44,218 nucleotides of DNA from CAYWPG01 sp964460035 (GTDB lineage Bacteria > Pseudomonadota > Gammaproteobacteria > Nitrococcales > AK92). Shown here piece after piece: positions 24,232-31,999 of this stretch. A program made the translations under genes and the position numbers. Position 1 is the first letter of the stretch. Each line of letters begins with the position of its first letter. The stretch is from the NCBI GenBank assembly GCA_964460035.1, contig CAYWPG010000033.1, positions 1 to 44,218 on the forward strand. The letters run 5' to 3'. The notes below the pieces were generated by a model. It was not told the origin of the DNA. It ran no database searches and worked only from the letters and a program-made list of their open reading frames with translations.

Positions 24232-25014
24232 GTGATCATAATCGAGCACGTCTCGAAGTCGTTCGGCGGCTTGCACGCCGTGCGCGATGTCTCGTTCGAA
24301 GTGGCTCGCGGCAGCATTACAGGCCTGATCGGTCCCAATGGCGCCGGCAAGACCACGCTGTTCAATATCGTTGCCGGGCTGCTGAGGCCCGATAGCGGGC
24401 GCATCTTTCTTGACGGCGAGGACATCACCGGGCAGCCGCCCCACAAGCTCTTCCATAAGGGACTCCTGCGCACCTTCCAAGTACCGCACGAATTTGGCCG
24501 CATGACGGTGCGCGAGAATCTGCTGGTCGTGCCGCCGGGTCAGCGGGGAGAGAGCCTGTTTCAGTCCTGGCTGCGCTGGGGCCGGGTGCGGCAGGAGGAT
24601 GCCAGGATTCTCGAGAAAGTCGATGAGGTGTTGGATTTTCTCGAGCTGTCCCACGTCGCCGACGAGCTGGCCGGCAACCTCTCCGGGGGCCAGAAGAAGC
24701 TGCTCGACCTGGGCCGCACCATGATGACGGACGCCAAAGTGGTGCTCCTGGACGAGCCAGGCGCGGGCGTCAATCGCACGCTGCTAGGCAAGATCTCCCA
24801 ATCCATACAGCGCCTGCATCGCGAGCGCGGCTATACCTTCTGCCTGATCGAGCACGATATGGACTTGATCAGCGAGCTGTGCGATCCGGTCTTCGTCATG
24901 GCCAACGGAGAGCTCATCGCATCGGGCCAGATGCGCGATCTGCGCAATAACGAACAGGTACGTGAAGCCTACCTGGGAGGCGGTATGAGCGGACGCGCGG
25001 GGGGGGAGGCATGA
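24232..25014 (+). CDS. livG: Branched-chain amino acid-type ABC transporter ATPase (LivG-like)
   Basis: 260-residue cytoplasmic ATPase that powers uptake through LivH/LivM-type permeases. Walker A GLIGPNGAGKTTLFN, signature LSGGQKKLLDLGRTMM and Walker B AKVVLLDEPGAGVN are in order. FQVPHEFGRMTVRENLLV and the C-terminal LIEHDMDLISELCDPVFVMANGELIASG are typical of LivG. Start is GTG 24232 with GGGGGAG about 10 nt upstream. The last bases overlap the livF start (ATGA). It heads the livG-livF-livH-livM operon. The substrate class cannot be fixed: Liv-type systems import branched-chain amino acids, amides, urea or aromatic acids. Confidence 0.93.
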   Translation: MIIIEHVSKSFGGLHAVRDVSFEVARGSITGLIGPNGAGKTTLFNIVAGLLRPDSGRIFLDGEDITGQPPHKLFHKGLLRTFQVPHEFGRMTVRENLLVVPPGQRGESLFQSWLRWGRVRQEDARILEKVDEVLDFLELSHVADELAGNLSGGQKKLLDLGRTMMTDAKVVLLDEPGAGVNRTLLGKISQSIQRLHRERGYTFCLIEHDMDLISELCDPVFVMANGELIASGQMRDLRNNEQVREAYLGGGMSGRAGGEA

Positions 25015-25715
25015 GTCTGCTGGAAGTGCAGGATCTATACGGCGGTTACGGCGGTGCCGATATCCTGCGCGGTATGCATATTCGAGTGGAGAAGAACGAG
25101 GTCGTGGTGATCGTCGGCCCCAACGGGGCCGGCAAGTCGACCCTGATGAAGGCGATCTTCGGGCTAGCCGTGGTCCGCTCGGGCCGGGTGGTTTTCAACG
25201 GCGAGGATGTCACCAACGCCAAACCCGAGCAGATGGTCCGACGCGGCATTGCGTACGTCCCGCAGGAGCGGAACGTCTTTCCGTCACTGACGGTGCAAGA
25301 GAATCTGGAGATGGGGGGATACCTCCTTAAGGGCGATTTGAGCGCGCGGATGGAAAGGGTGTTTACCCTGTTCCCCAAGCTCAAGGAGCGGCGGCGACAA
25401 CTGGCAGGGCTGATGTCCGGCGGCGAGCGGCAGATGGTGGCCATGGGGCGGGCGCTGATGATCGAGCCGGCGCTGCTGATGCTCGATGAGCCCACGGCCG
25501 GGCTGTCGCCGCGCCTGATCGACGAGACGTTCGCGCGTATACGGGAAATCGGGCGCCTGGACATTGGCGTGCTGATGGTCGAGCAGAACGCCAAGCAAGC
25601 ATTGGCGGTGGCTGATCGGGGCTATGTGCTGGCGACCGGCACCAACCGCTTCGAGGATACCGGCGCGAATCTGCTGGCGAACCGGCAGGTCGCCGAAATG
25701 TTCCTGGGAGGCTAG
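25011..25715 (+). CDS. livF: Branched-chain amino acid-type ABC transporter ATPase (LivF-like)
   Basis: 234-residue second ATPase of the Liv system. Walker A VGPNGAGKSTLMKAIFG, signature LMSGGERQMVAMGRALM, Walker B LLMLDEPTAGLSP, and the LivF motif GIAYVPQERNVFPSLTVQENL are present. It overlaps livG by four bases and is followed after three bases by livH. It ends RQVAEMFLGG, the normal LivF C-terminus. Length is typical (about 235). Confidence 0.94.
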   Translation: MSLLEVQDLYGGYGGADILRGMHIRVEKNEVVVIVGPNGAGKSTLMKAIFGLAVVRSGRVVFNGEDVTNAKPEQMVRRGIAYVPQERNVFPSLTVQENLEMGGYLLKGDLSARMERVFTLFPKLKERRRQLAGLMSGGERQMVAMGRALMIEPALLMLDEPTAGLSPRLIDETFARIREIGRLDIGVLMVEQNAKQALAVADRGYVLATGTNRFEDTGANLLANRQVAEMFLGG

Positions 25716-25718
25716 GGC

Positions 25719-26582
25719 GTGCTGATCGATGTGTTGGAGCTCGTGATCTACGGGCTCGTGTTGGGCAGTATTCTCACGCTGGGCGCCATAGGGGTGTCGA
25801 TGCTTTTCGGCATTCTTCGCTTTGCCAACTTCGCGCACGGCGATTTAATGACGTTCGGAGCCTACGTAGGGTTCGCATTCCTCGTCGCCACAGGCTTGCC
25901 GGTATGGACCGCGCTTCCAGCCGGCATAGTGGGCGCGGTTATAGTGGCCGTGCTGGTCGATCAAACGATTTATCGCCGCATTCGCCGTACCCAGCCCATC
26001 ATCCTGTTGTTCTCCTCCTTCGGTGTCGCATTGATTCTGCGCAGCGTGGTGCAGCTCGTCTGGGGCCCTAGCGTGCTGAACTATCGCACGGGCATCGAGA
26101 TGCCCTGGTGGGTCGGGGAGGTGCCGATCAAGCCTACGCATGTGTGGATTGTGCTATGTGCCGCGCTGCTGGTGGCGCTGATGCATCTGTTCCTGACGCG
26201 CACACGCATGGGAAAGGCGATGCGCGCGATGGCGGACAACATGGATTTGGCGCTGGTGACCGGGATTCCGGCCGAGCGCGTGATCGTCTGGACCTGGGCG
26301 ATCGGCGGTGCGCTGGCGGCCGCTGCCGGCGTGCTTCTGGGCATGGATACGCGGCTGTATCCGGTGATGGGGTGGAATCTGCTGCTGCCCATCTTCGCTG
26401 CGGCGATAATTGGCGGCATAGGGCGGCCGTATGGCGCGATTGCCGGCGGCATGATTATCGGCCTGGTCATGGAGCTGTCCACGCTGTTCATCGAGCCGGC
26501 ATACAAGCCTGGGGTCGCCTTCGTCATTATGATTCTGACGCTGTTGATCCGTCCGCAGGGTATCTTCAAGGGAGCCGTATGA
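25719..26582 (+). CDS. livH: Liv-type ABC permease (LivH-like)
   Basis: 287-residue inner-membrane permease with about 8 transmembrane segments. The signatures LGAIGVSMLFGILRFANFAHGDLMTFGAYVG and GAIAGGMIIGLVMEL mark LivH. A cytoplasmic coupling region (TRMGKAMRAMADNMDLALVTGIPAERVIVWTWAIGGALAAAAGVLLG) is well preserved. Start is GTG 25719, with GGAGG about 8 nt upstream inside the end of livF. The TGA overlaps the livM start by four bases. Confidence 0.92.
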   Translation: MLIDVLELVIYGLVLGSILTLGAIGVSMLFGILRFANFAHGDLMTFGAYVGFAFLVATGLPVWTALPAGIVGAVIVAVLVDQTIYRRIRRTQPIILLFSSFGVALILRSVVQLVWGPSVLNYRTGIEMPWWVGEVPIKPTHVWIVLCAALLVALMHLFLTRTRMGKAMRAMADNMDLALVTGIPAERVIVWTWAIGGALAAAAGVLLGMDTRLYPVMGWNLLLPIFAAAIIGGIGRPYGAIAGGMIIGLVMELSTLFIEPAYKPGVAFVIMILTLLIRPQGIFKGAV

Positions 26583-27532
26583 TGGAGATTACCGGTCTGG
26601 CGGCGTATGCAGTCGCGTTCCTCACCTTCGTCGGCATCTACGCCATTCTGGCCTTGGGCTTGAATGTCCAATGGGGCCTGACGGGCCAGTTCAATATCGG
26701 GGTCGCGGGATTCTTCGCGGTAGGGGCATACACCAGCGCGATTCTCACTTCCACACCGCATCCGGTGCACCTGGGTGGGTTCGGTCTGCCGTTCTTGGTC
26801 GGGGTGGCGGGAGCGGTGCTGGTCTCGGCAATGCTGGGACTGCTCATAGGGGCGGTCACCGCGCGCCTGCGCACCGATTATCTGGCGATCGCCACCATCG
26901 GTATCGCCGAAGTCCTGCGGTTGGTGGTCGCCAACGAAGAGTGGCTTACCAACGGCGTGCGCGGCATTGCGGGCATCGATAGGCCATTCGCGGCGCTAGG
27001 GCTGGATACGCCGCTGGGGTTCCTGCTGATCACCGCAGTATTCGTCGGCTTGGTGTTCGTACTCCTGGAACGGGCGCGGCAGTCGCCATGGGGCAGGGTG
27101 CTGCGCGCTATCCGCGAGAATGAGGTCGCCGCCGCGGCGGCAGGCAAGAACGTGGCTGTCTTCCGGTTGCAGGCCTTCGTGCTGGGCTCGGCGGTCATGG
27201 GACTGGGCGGCGCGCTGTATGCGCACTACTTCGGATTTCTCAGCCCTGAAGCATTCATGCCCGTGTACGGTACGTTCTTGGTGTGGGTGATGCTGGTGGC
27301 CGGAGGCAGCGGCAATAATGTGGGCGCGCTGGTGGGCGCGCTGGCGATATGGGCGCTGTGGTCCGGTACGGAGTACCTGACGAGCGTACTGCCGGAGGAG
27401 CTGACCACCCGCGCCGGGGCGCTGCGCGTGCTGCTGATTGGTGTGCTGTTACAGGTGATTCTGCTGACGCGGCCGCAGGGGTTGCTGCCCGAGAAAGCGC
27501 CGCGGACGGTACCGCAGGGCAAGCGCGGTTAA
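26579..27532 (+). CDS. livM: Liv-type ABC permease (LivM-like)
   Basis: 317 residues with about 9-10 membrane segments. NVQWGLTGQFNIGVAGFFAVGAYTSAI, RLRTDYLAIATIGIAEVLRLVVANEEWLTNG and RENEVAAAAAGKNVAVFRLQAFVLGSAVMGLGGALYAHYFGF are LivM signatures. Two consecutive ATGs (26579 and 26582) share GGGAG upstream; the first overlaps the livH stop. The C-terminus has a short basic tail. It is the last gene of the operon and is followed by a hairpin terminator. Confidence 0.92.
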   Translation: MMEITGLAAYAVAFLTFVGIYAILALGLNVQWGLTGQFNIGVAGFFAVGAYTSAILTSTPHPVHLGGFGLPFLVGVAGAVLVSAMLGLLIGAVTARLRTDYLAIATIGIAEVLRLVVANEEWLTNGVRGIAGIDRPFAALGLDTPLGFLLITAVFVGLVFVLLERARQSPWGRVLRAIRENEVAAAAAGKNVAVFRLQAFVLGSAVMGLGGALYAHYFGFLSPEAFMPVYGTFLVWVMLVAGGSGNNVGALVGALAIWALWSGTEYLTSVLPEELTTRAGALRVLLIGVLLQVILLTRPQGLLPEKAPRTVPQGKRG

Positions 27533-27546
27533 GCGTCCGCGGTGTC

Positions 27547-27582
27547 CGCGCGATGCCTGGATGATGGGCATCGCGCGTTGTT
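27547..27582 (+). terminator. Hairpin terminator between convergent livM and livK
   Basis: CGCGCGATGCC (27547-27557), a nine-base loop and GGCATCGCGCG (27567-27577) form an 11-bp perfect stem followed by TTGTTGT. It lies 15 bp beyond the livM stop and 20 bp beyond the end of the convergent livK-like gene, so it can serve both strands. Confidence 0.75.
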
Positions 27583-27601
27583 GTAGCTTCCTCCGTAGCG
27601 C

Positions 27602-28813
27602 TTATTCGGGGGCGAATACCCGCTTGGTGACGATCTGCCCGTTTTCCACCACCCAATGGGCGAACGTGCCCGGCACGTCGCCGTTTTCATCCAGATCCAC
27701 CGGGCCGGAGGCGCCAGTGTATTGGATGTCGCGACCGGCTTTGAGCAGTTCTATGGCTTTGGCGAACTCGCCGGGATTGATGACTTCGCCCGGTGGGTTG
27801 GCAACGGAGCGCAGCGCATCGCGGATGGCGACCCCGTCCAGAGAGCCCGCTTTTTGTGCGGCGAGGGCGAGCAGGTAGACGGCATCGTACGCGCTGTCCA
27901 TGAACGGCTGCGGCGGCATCTCGCCGAAGGCCGCTTCATAGGCTTTGCGGAAGTGCTGTGCACCGGGCGTATCGTCGCGCGCCTGCGGCGAAGAGCCCAC
28001 GGTGCCGTTCATGTACTCGGGCCCGATCGCCGTCATCAGCTCGGGCGAACGCAGGCCGTCGGTGAACACGAAGCGTTTGAAAAAGCCGCCTTCCAAAGCT
28101 TGGCGAACGATGATCTGGCCGTTTTCCGGATAGCCGATCAGAACCAGCGCTTCGGCGCCGCCGCGCGCGACGCGCCGCAACTCCCCGCGATAGGCGGCCT
28201 GGCCCGGCTCGTAGGCAACCGATTGGGTAATGGAACCGCCCAGCGGCTCGAAGGCATTGACGAACGCCTCCGCCAGCCCGCGGCCGTAGTCGTTGTTCAC
28301 GTACAGGACGCCGACACGGTTATAACCAGTCTCTTTGGCGATGTGGGCAAGCGCGACCCCCTGATAGGCATCCGAAGGAACGGTGCGGAAGAGAAAATCG
28401 TCGTCGTCCAGCGTGGTTATCACCGGCGAAGTCGAGGCCCCGCTGATTTGCGGAATCTTGTGCGTGCGGCTGACAGTGCGGGCAACCGGAATCGTCACGC
28501 CGCTGGAGAGAGCGCCCACCAGCGCATGGACGCGATCTACCGACACCAGCCGCTGAGCGGCGTCCACGCCCGCTTGAGGGCTGGTCTGGTCATCGGCAAC
28601 GCGCAGCACTATAGGCTGGCCCAGCACGCCGCCCGCGGCGTTGATCTCCTCCACGGCAAGGCGGATCCCGTTTAAAGATGATTCGCCGTAGTCCTGCAGG
28701 TCTCCCGTCAGCGGCAGCAACGCCCCCAGGCGCATCGATTCGGCGCTCGCCGTGGCGGTTAATGCAAGGGAGATGGCAACAGCGACCGCTATTTTTTTCG
28801 TTCTTGTTAGCAT
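27602..28813 (-). CDS. livK: Liv-type ABC transporter substrate-binding protein
   Basis: 403-residue periplasmic binding protein of the peripla_BP_6 (LivJ/LivK) family. The signal peptide is KKIAVAVAISLALTATASAE (about residues 6-25). The mature start is MRLGALLPLTGDLQDYGESSLNGIRLAVEEINAAGGVLGQPIVL, and VADDQTSPQAGVDAAQRLVSVDRVHALVGALSSGVTIPVARTVS follows. ATG 28813 was chosen since a signal peptide starts there. The gene points towards livM from the other side of a terminator, so it has its own promoter but lies with the only other Liv genes in the window. The binding pocket looks nearer to those of the amide/aromatic/branched-chain group than to classic LivJ; ligand unknown. Confidence 0.92.
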   Translation of the reverse strand: MLTRTKKIAVAVAISLALTATASAESMRLGALLPLTGDLQDYGESSLNGIRLAVEEINAAGGVLGQPIVLRVADDQTSPQAGVDAAQRLVSVDRVHALVGALSSGVTIPVARTVSRTHKIPQISGASTSPVITTLDDDDFLFRTVPSDAYQGVALAHIAKETGYNRVGVLYVNNDYGRGLAEAFVNAFEPLGGSITQSVAYEPGQAAYRGELRRVARGGAEALVLIGYPENGQIIVRQALEGGFFKRFVFTDGLRSPELMTAIGPEYMNGTVGSSPQARDDTPGAQHFRKAYEAAFGEMPPQPFMDSAYDAVYLLALAAQKAGSLDGVAIRDALRSVANPPGEVINPGEFAKAIELLKAGRDIQYTGASGPVDLDENGDVPGTFAHWVVENGQIVTKRVFAPE

Positions 28814-29193
28814 TCCCCAGTCTCCTCCAAACACAATGGGAATCCTCTGAGAATACGCGTGCGCTGCTATCGGCGTAAAGTCTTCGCAAAATCAGCGGCC
28901 TGCAGCGGCGCTGTCGCGAATCGCCGCCCGGGGCCCGGTATCGGCGGTGCAAAACGCCATTGCCCTTAGCGGTGGAGGATGGTCCAATGCTTATCCGCCT
29001 CGCCATGCCAACGAGACCGCAAAGGCGATAACCGATACCAGCCGTCGTCTTGCAACTTTCCGATGTGCCAGCACACCGGAACGCTCTTCGCGCCGGCCCA
29101 TTCGATTCGGTGCAGGGGTCGCGATGGCTGTGTGCGAGCCGACCGTGGCCACGGATGGTGTGTGATGCATTATTCGCTCGAGAGGAGTGCTTC
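28814..29193. other. Intergenic region between livK and moxR-like genes
   Basis: About 380 bp with divergent promoters expected. A frame upstream of and in phase with the moxR-like gene stays open back to 29050, but it has no ribosome site or MoxR-like sequence, so I treat it as non-coding. No repeat or RNA family seen. Confidence 0.4.
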
Positions 29194-30114
29194 GTGCCGC
29201 AGACTCATCCATCCGATGCCATCGCAGCCCTGCAAAGCCAATTTCAGCAAGATGGCTATATATGCGACAGCGAGATTGCAACCGCCGTTTACCTGGCGCG
29301 GGAGCTGGCGAAACCGATTCTGGTCGAAGGGCCGCCCGGTGTGGGCAAAACCGAACTGGCGCGGGCAACGGCCGCTTTGCTCGGCCTGCCGTTGATTCGT
29401 CTGCAGTGCTACGAAGGTCTGGACGAGAGCAAGGCGCTGTACGAGTGGAAGTACGGTAAGCAGTTGCTGTACACGCAGATCCTGCGGGAAAAGCTAAGCG
29501 AGCTGCTGGAAGGTACGCAGGGCCTGGAGCAGGCAATGGAACGGCTGCACCAGTACGACGATAATTTCTTCTCGGAGCGATTCCTCGAGCCGCGTCCGCT
29601 GTTGAAGGCTCTGCGCAGCGAGCATGGCTGTGTGCTGCTGATCGACGAGGTGGACAAGGCCGATCACGAATTCGAAGCATTCCTGCTGGAGCTGCTCTCC
29701 GACTACCAGATCTCGATTCCCGAGCTCGGCACGGTAAAGGCGGCGACCGCGCCTTTGGTATTCCTCACCAGCAACAACAGCCGGGAGATCGGCGAGCCGC
29801 TGCGGCGGCGCTGCTTGCACTTGTACATCGACTTCCCGGATGCGGCCTTGGAGCGGCGCATCGTGCAAGCACGAGTACCCGACATTTCGACCGCGTTGCG
29901 CGACCAGCTTGTGGAATTCGTGCAAGCGGTGCGCCGCATGGAGCTGCGTAAGGTGCCGGCCGTTAGCGAAACCATTGACTGGGCTCGCACCTTGGTGTTG
30001 CTGCATGCGGAAACGCTGGACCGCGATCTGGTCAAGCAGACCATCAGCGTGATTCTCAAGCATCAGGACGATGTCGCGCTGGTCAGTCGCGAACTTCCCA
30101 AGCTGCTCGCGTAG
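29194..30114 (+). CDS. MoxR-family AAA+ ATPase (CoxD-like)
   Basis: 306-residue cytoplasmic ATPase of the MoxR family, chaperone-like proteins that work with VWA partners in enzyme maturation. Walker A GPPGVGKTE is at 46-54 and Walker B is CVLLIDEVDKADHEFEAFLLELL, followed by the sensor segment LVFLTSNNSREIGEPLRRRCLHLYIDFP. The motif LIRLQCYEGLDESKALYEWKYGKQLLY is characteristic of CoxD-like members. GTG 29194, with AGGAG 7 nt upstream, was chosen over the longer frame. The VWA gene follows after 8 bp. CoxD and CoxE serve Mo-hydroxylase maturation (such as CO dehydrogenase), but no cox structural genes are in the window. Confidence 0.9.
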   Translation: MPQTHPSDAIAALQSQFQQDGYICDSEIATAVYLARELAKPILVEGPPGVGKTELARATAALLGLPLIRLQCYEGLDESKALYEWKYGKQLLYTQILREKLSELLEGTQGLEQAMERLHQYDDNFFSERFLEPRPLLKALRSEHGCVLLIDEVDKADHEFEAFLLELLSDYQISIPELGTVKAATAPLVFLTSNNSREIGEPLRRRCLHLYIDFPDAALERRIVQARVPDISTALRDQLVEFVQAVRRMELRKVPAVSETIDWARTLVLLHAETLDRDLVKQTISVILKHQDDVALVSRELPKLLA

Positions 30115-30122
30115 CGTCCGCC

Positions 30123-31514
30123 ATGGATAGCACCCTGACCGACTTTATCCGTGTGCTGCGTGGTGCCGGGCTGCGCGTTTCGGTTGCCGAGTCCATAGAT
30201 GCGCACCTCGCGGTGCGGCGAATCGGGCTTGGCGAGCGGGGGCTGCTCAAGGATGCGCTGGCGATGACGCTTGCCAAGTCGCACGACGAGCGGCGCACGT
30301 TCGAGGACTGTTTCGAGCGCTTTTTCACCTTGCAGGAGCTATCGGACCAGGTGCCGGAGGCGGCACCCGCGGCCGAGGAGCAAGCGGCCGAGGCCGGCAG
30401 CAGCACGGGCGGTGGTGCCGGCGGACCGAGCAGCGGCAGGGATCGTGCCGAGGTGGAGGTCGAGTCGGAGCTGGCGCGGCAGCTGCTGGCGCAGGACTGG
30501 GCTAACATCAACGTGCGAATCGCCGCGGCCGGGCAACGTCTGGAAATCAGTCAGATTGTCAGCTTCGTTCAGCGCGGGCGCTATACCCGGGCCATTGCCG
30601 ACGAGCTGGATCTGCAAGGCCTGGACCGCGACATCGCACGTCTGGATGCCGGCTCCGCTGCCGAGCGCGAGGCGGCCGGGCAGCTGGAGCGCGATCGTGC
30701 CGCGTTGCTGGAACGGATCGGCGAGTACGTGGACAGACAGGTCGCGTTGTTCGCGGATCCGGAATATAGGCAGCAACTGCAGGGGAGGCTGTCGCAATCG
30801 CGGCTAGCGGCGGTGGACCCGTTCTACTACCAGGAGATGCAGGAGCTGGTCCGGCGCATGGCCAAGCGGCTGGTCGCGCAACACTCCCGTCGCAAGAAAG
30901 CGGCGCGGCGTGGACAGCTGGATTTTCGGCGCACCCTGCGCAGCGGGCTCGCCTACGATGGGGTCCCTTTCGAACCGCGTTGGCGGCGGATCAAGAAGGA
31001 TCAGCCGCGGATCATGGTGTTGTGCGACGTCAGCGGCTCGGTGGCGGCGGCATCGCGCTTTCTGCTCATGTTCCTGCATAGCGTCAGCGCGGTGTTGCCG
31101 AAAGTGCGCTCGTTCGTGTTCTCCGACAATACGCTGGAGGTCACGGAACTGTTCCAGAATCACTCCCTGGAAGAGGCCGTGCGGGAGGCGATGCGACAGA
31201 TGGGCGAGCGCTCGTCGGATTACGGCAACTCCTTGAAGGATTTCGAACGCCTTTGTCTGGATGACATCGATCGTCGCACTACGGTGATTGTTCTGGGCGA
31301 TGCCCGCAGCAACTATGGCGACCCCGGAATCTCCACTCTGCGCAAAGTCTACCGGCGGGCACGGCAAGTCATATGGCTCAACCCCGAACCCCGCGTGCAA
31401 TGGGGAACGGGCGACTCGGAGATGCCGGTGCTTGCTACCGCCTGCCATCGCACTCGCGTGTGCAACACGCTCAAGCATCTGGAGCAGCTGGTGGAGGAAT
31501 TGATGCGCGCCTGA
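30123..31514 (+). CDS. CoxE-like VWA-domain protein
   Basis: 463 residues. The N-terminal helical part (to about 110) contains an acidic/Gly/Ser linker from about residue 78 to 110. The C-terminal von Willebrand factor A domain has the MIDAS metal site DVSGS at 302-306, preceded by the CoxE signature RRGQLDFRRTLRSGLAYDGVPFEPRW, and VVIVLGDARSNYGDP later. CoxE-type proteins act with CoxD-type MoxR ATPases. The gene starts 8 bp after the MoxR stop and has no strong ribosome site of its own, suggesting coupling. The ATPase-VWA pair could load metals into or remodel an enzyme; the client is not here. Confidence 0.88.
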   Translation: MDSTLTDFIRVLRGAGLRVSVAESIDAHLAVRRIGLGERGLLKDALAMTLAKSHDERRTFEDCFERFFTLQELSDQVPEAAPAAEEQAAEAGSSTGGGAGGPSSGRDRAEVEVESELARQLLAQDWANINVRIAAAGQRLEISQIVSFVQRGRYTRAIADELDLQGLDRDIARLDAGSAAEREAAGQLERDRAALLERIGEYVDRQVALFADPEYRQQLQGRLSQSRLAAVDPFYYQEMQELVRRMAKRLVAQHSRRKKAARRGQLDFRRTLRSGLAYDGVPFEPRWRRIKKDQPRIMVLCDVSGSVAAASRFLLMFLHSVSAVLPKVRSFVFSDNTLEVTELFQNHSLEEAVREAMRQMGERSSDYGNSLKDFERLCLDDIDRRTTVIVLGDARSNYGDPGISTLRKVYRRARQVIWLNPEPRVQWGTGDSEMPVLATACHRTRVCNTLKHLEQLVEELMRA

Positions 31515-31999
31515 AGCTGGGCGATGTCGATTAAATAACGGCAAGCTTTTGTTAATTATGGAATTTATTCGAATCTGCTTATCGTTATTGCAGCGAGTCG
31601 GAGCAAGGATTAGATTCTCCACTAAGCTGGCCGAAGACGTTTTCGGACGGCTTGATCCTCGTGCATGAAGTCATTGTCGAAAGGCTTCGGGCAAGCTGAG
31701 GAGACACAGAAAGCAGTATGTTCGCCAATCCGGCGATGGTGTTCTAAAGGGAAAACAGCACCGCCTTTGACGGTGGGCATCCCCGCCGAAGGCGCCGAAC
31801 TAGTCTAGCCCGCTGCAGGCCAGGCGTGTTGCTGGAGCCAGGCACTGCAAGCGGGAGGGGCGTGAAGGGCAGCCGCTAGCTTGCCGCGGTTATAATGGTC
31901 GTCGACGTGTCAGCACTTTAACTCGGCGATCGCCCCCGGTTCGTTAGAAAAAGCGAGTCCAGGAAGGACTATTAACATGCTGCTAGGGAGGAGGGGGGA
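31515..31999. other. Intergenic region before the acyl-ACP-reductase-like gene
   Basis: About 485 bp. The first 100 bp are AT-rich against the surroundings (about 31529-31605), with an inverted repeat AATAACG/CGTTATT. A perfect -10 hexamer TATAAT sits at 31891-31896, with a poor -35, likely starting the downstream gene. A structured GC-rich part (31755-31810) contains a CACCG/CGGTG stem and GCCGAAGG, reminiscent of but not matching a glycine riboswitch. A nine-codon frame at 31718-31747 has no adequate ribosome site. Confidence 0.45.

Noticed and set aside
31718..31747. Nine-codon leader peptide (ATG to TAA)
   Set aside because: The only GAGGAG is about 15 bp upstream, and the peptide has no runs of regulatory codons.
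31755..31810. Glycine-riboswitch-like sequence
   Set aside because: It has CACCG/CGGTG and GCCGAAGG elements but lacks the CTCTCAGGCAAA and GGAGAG parts of the aptamer, and the downstream gene is not glycine-related.
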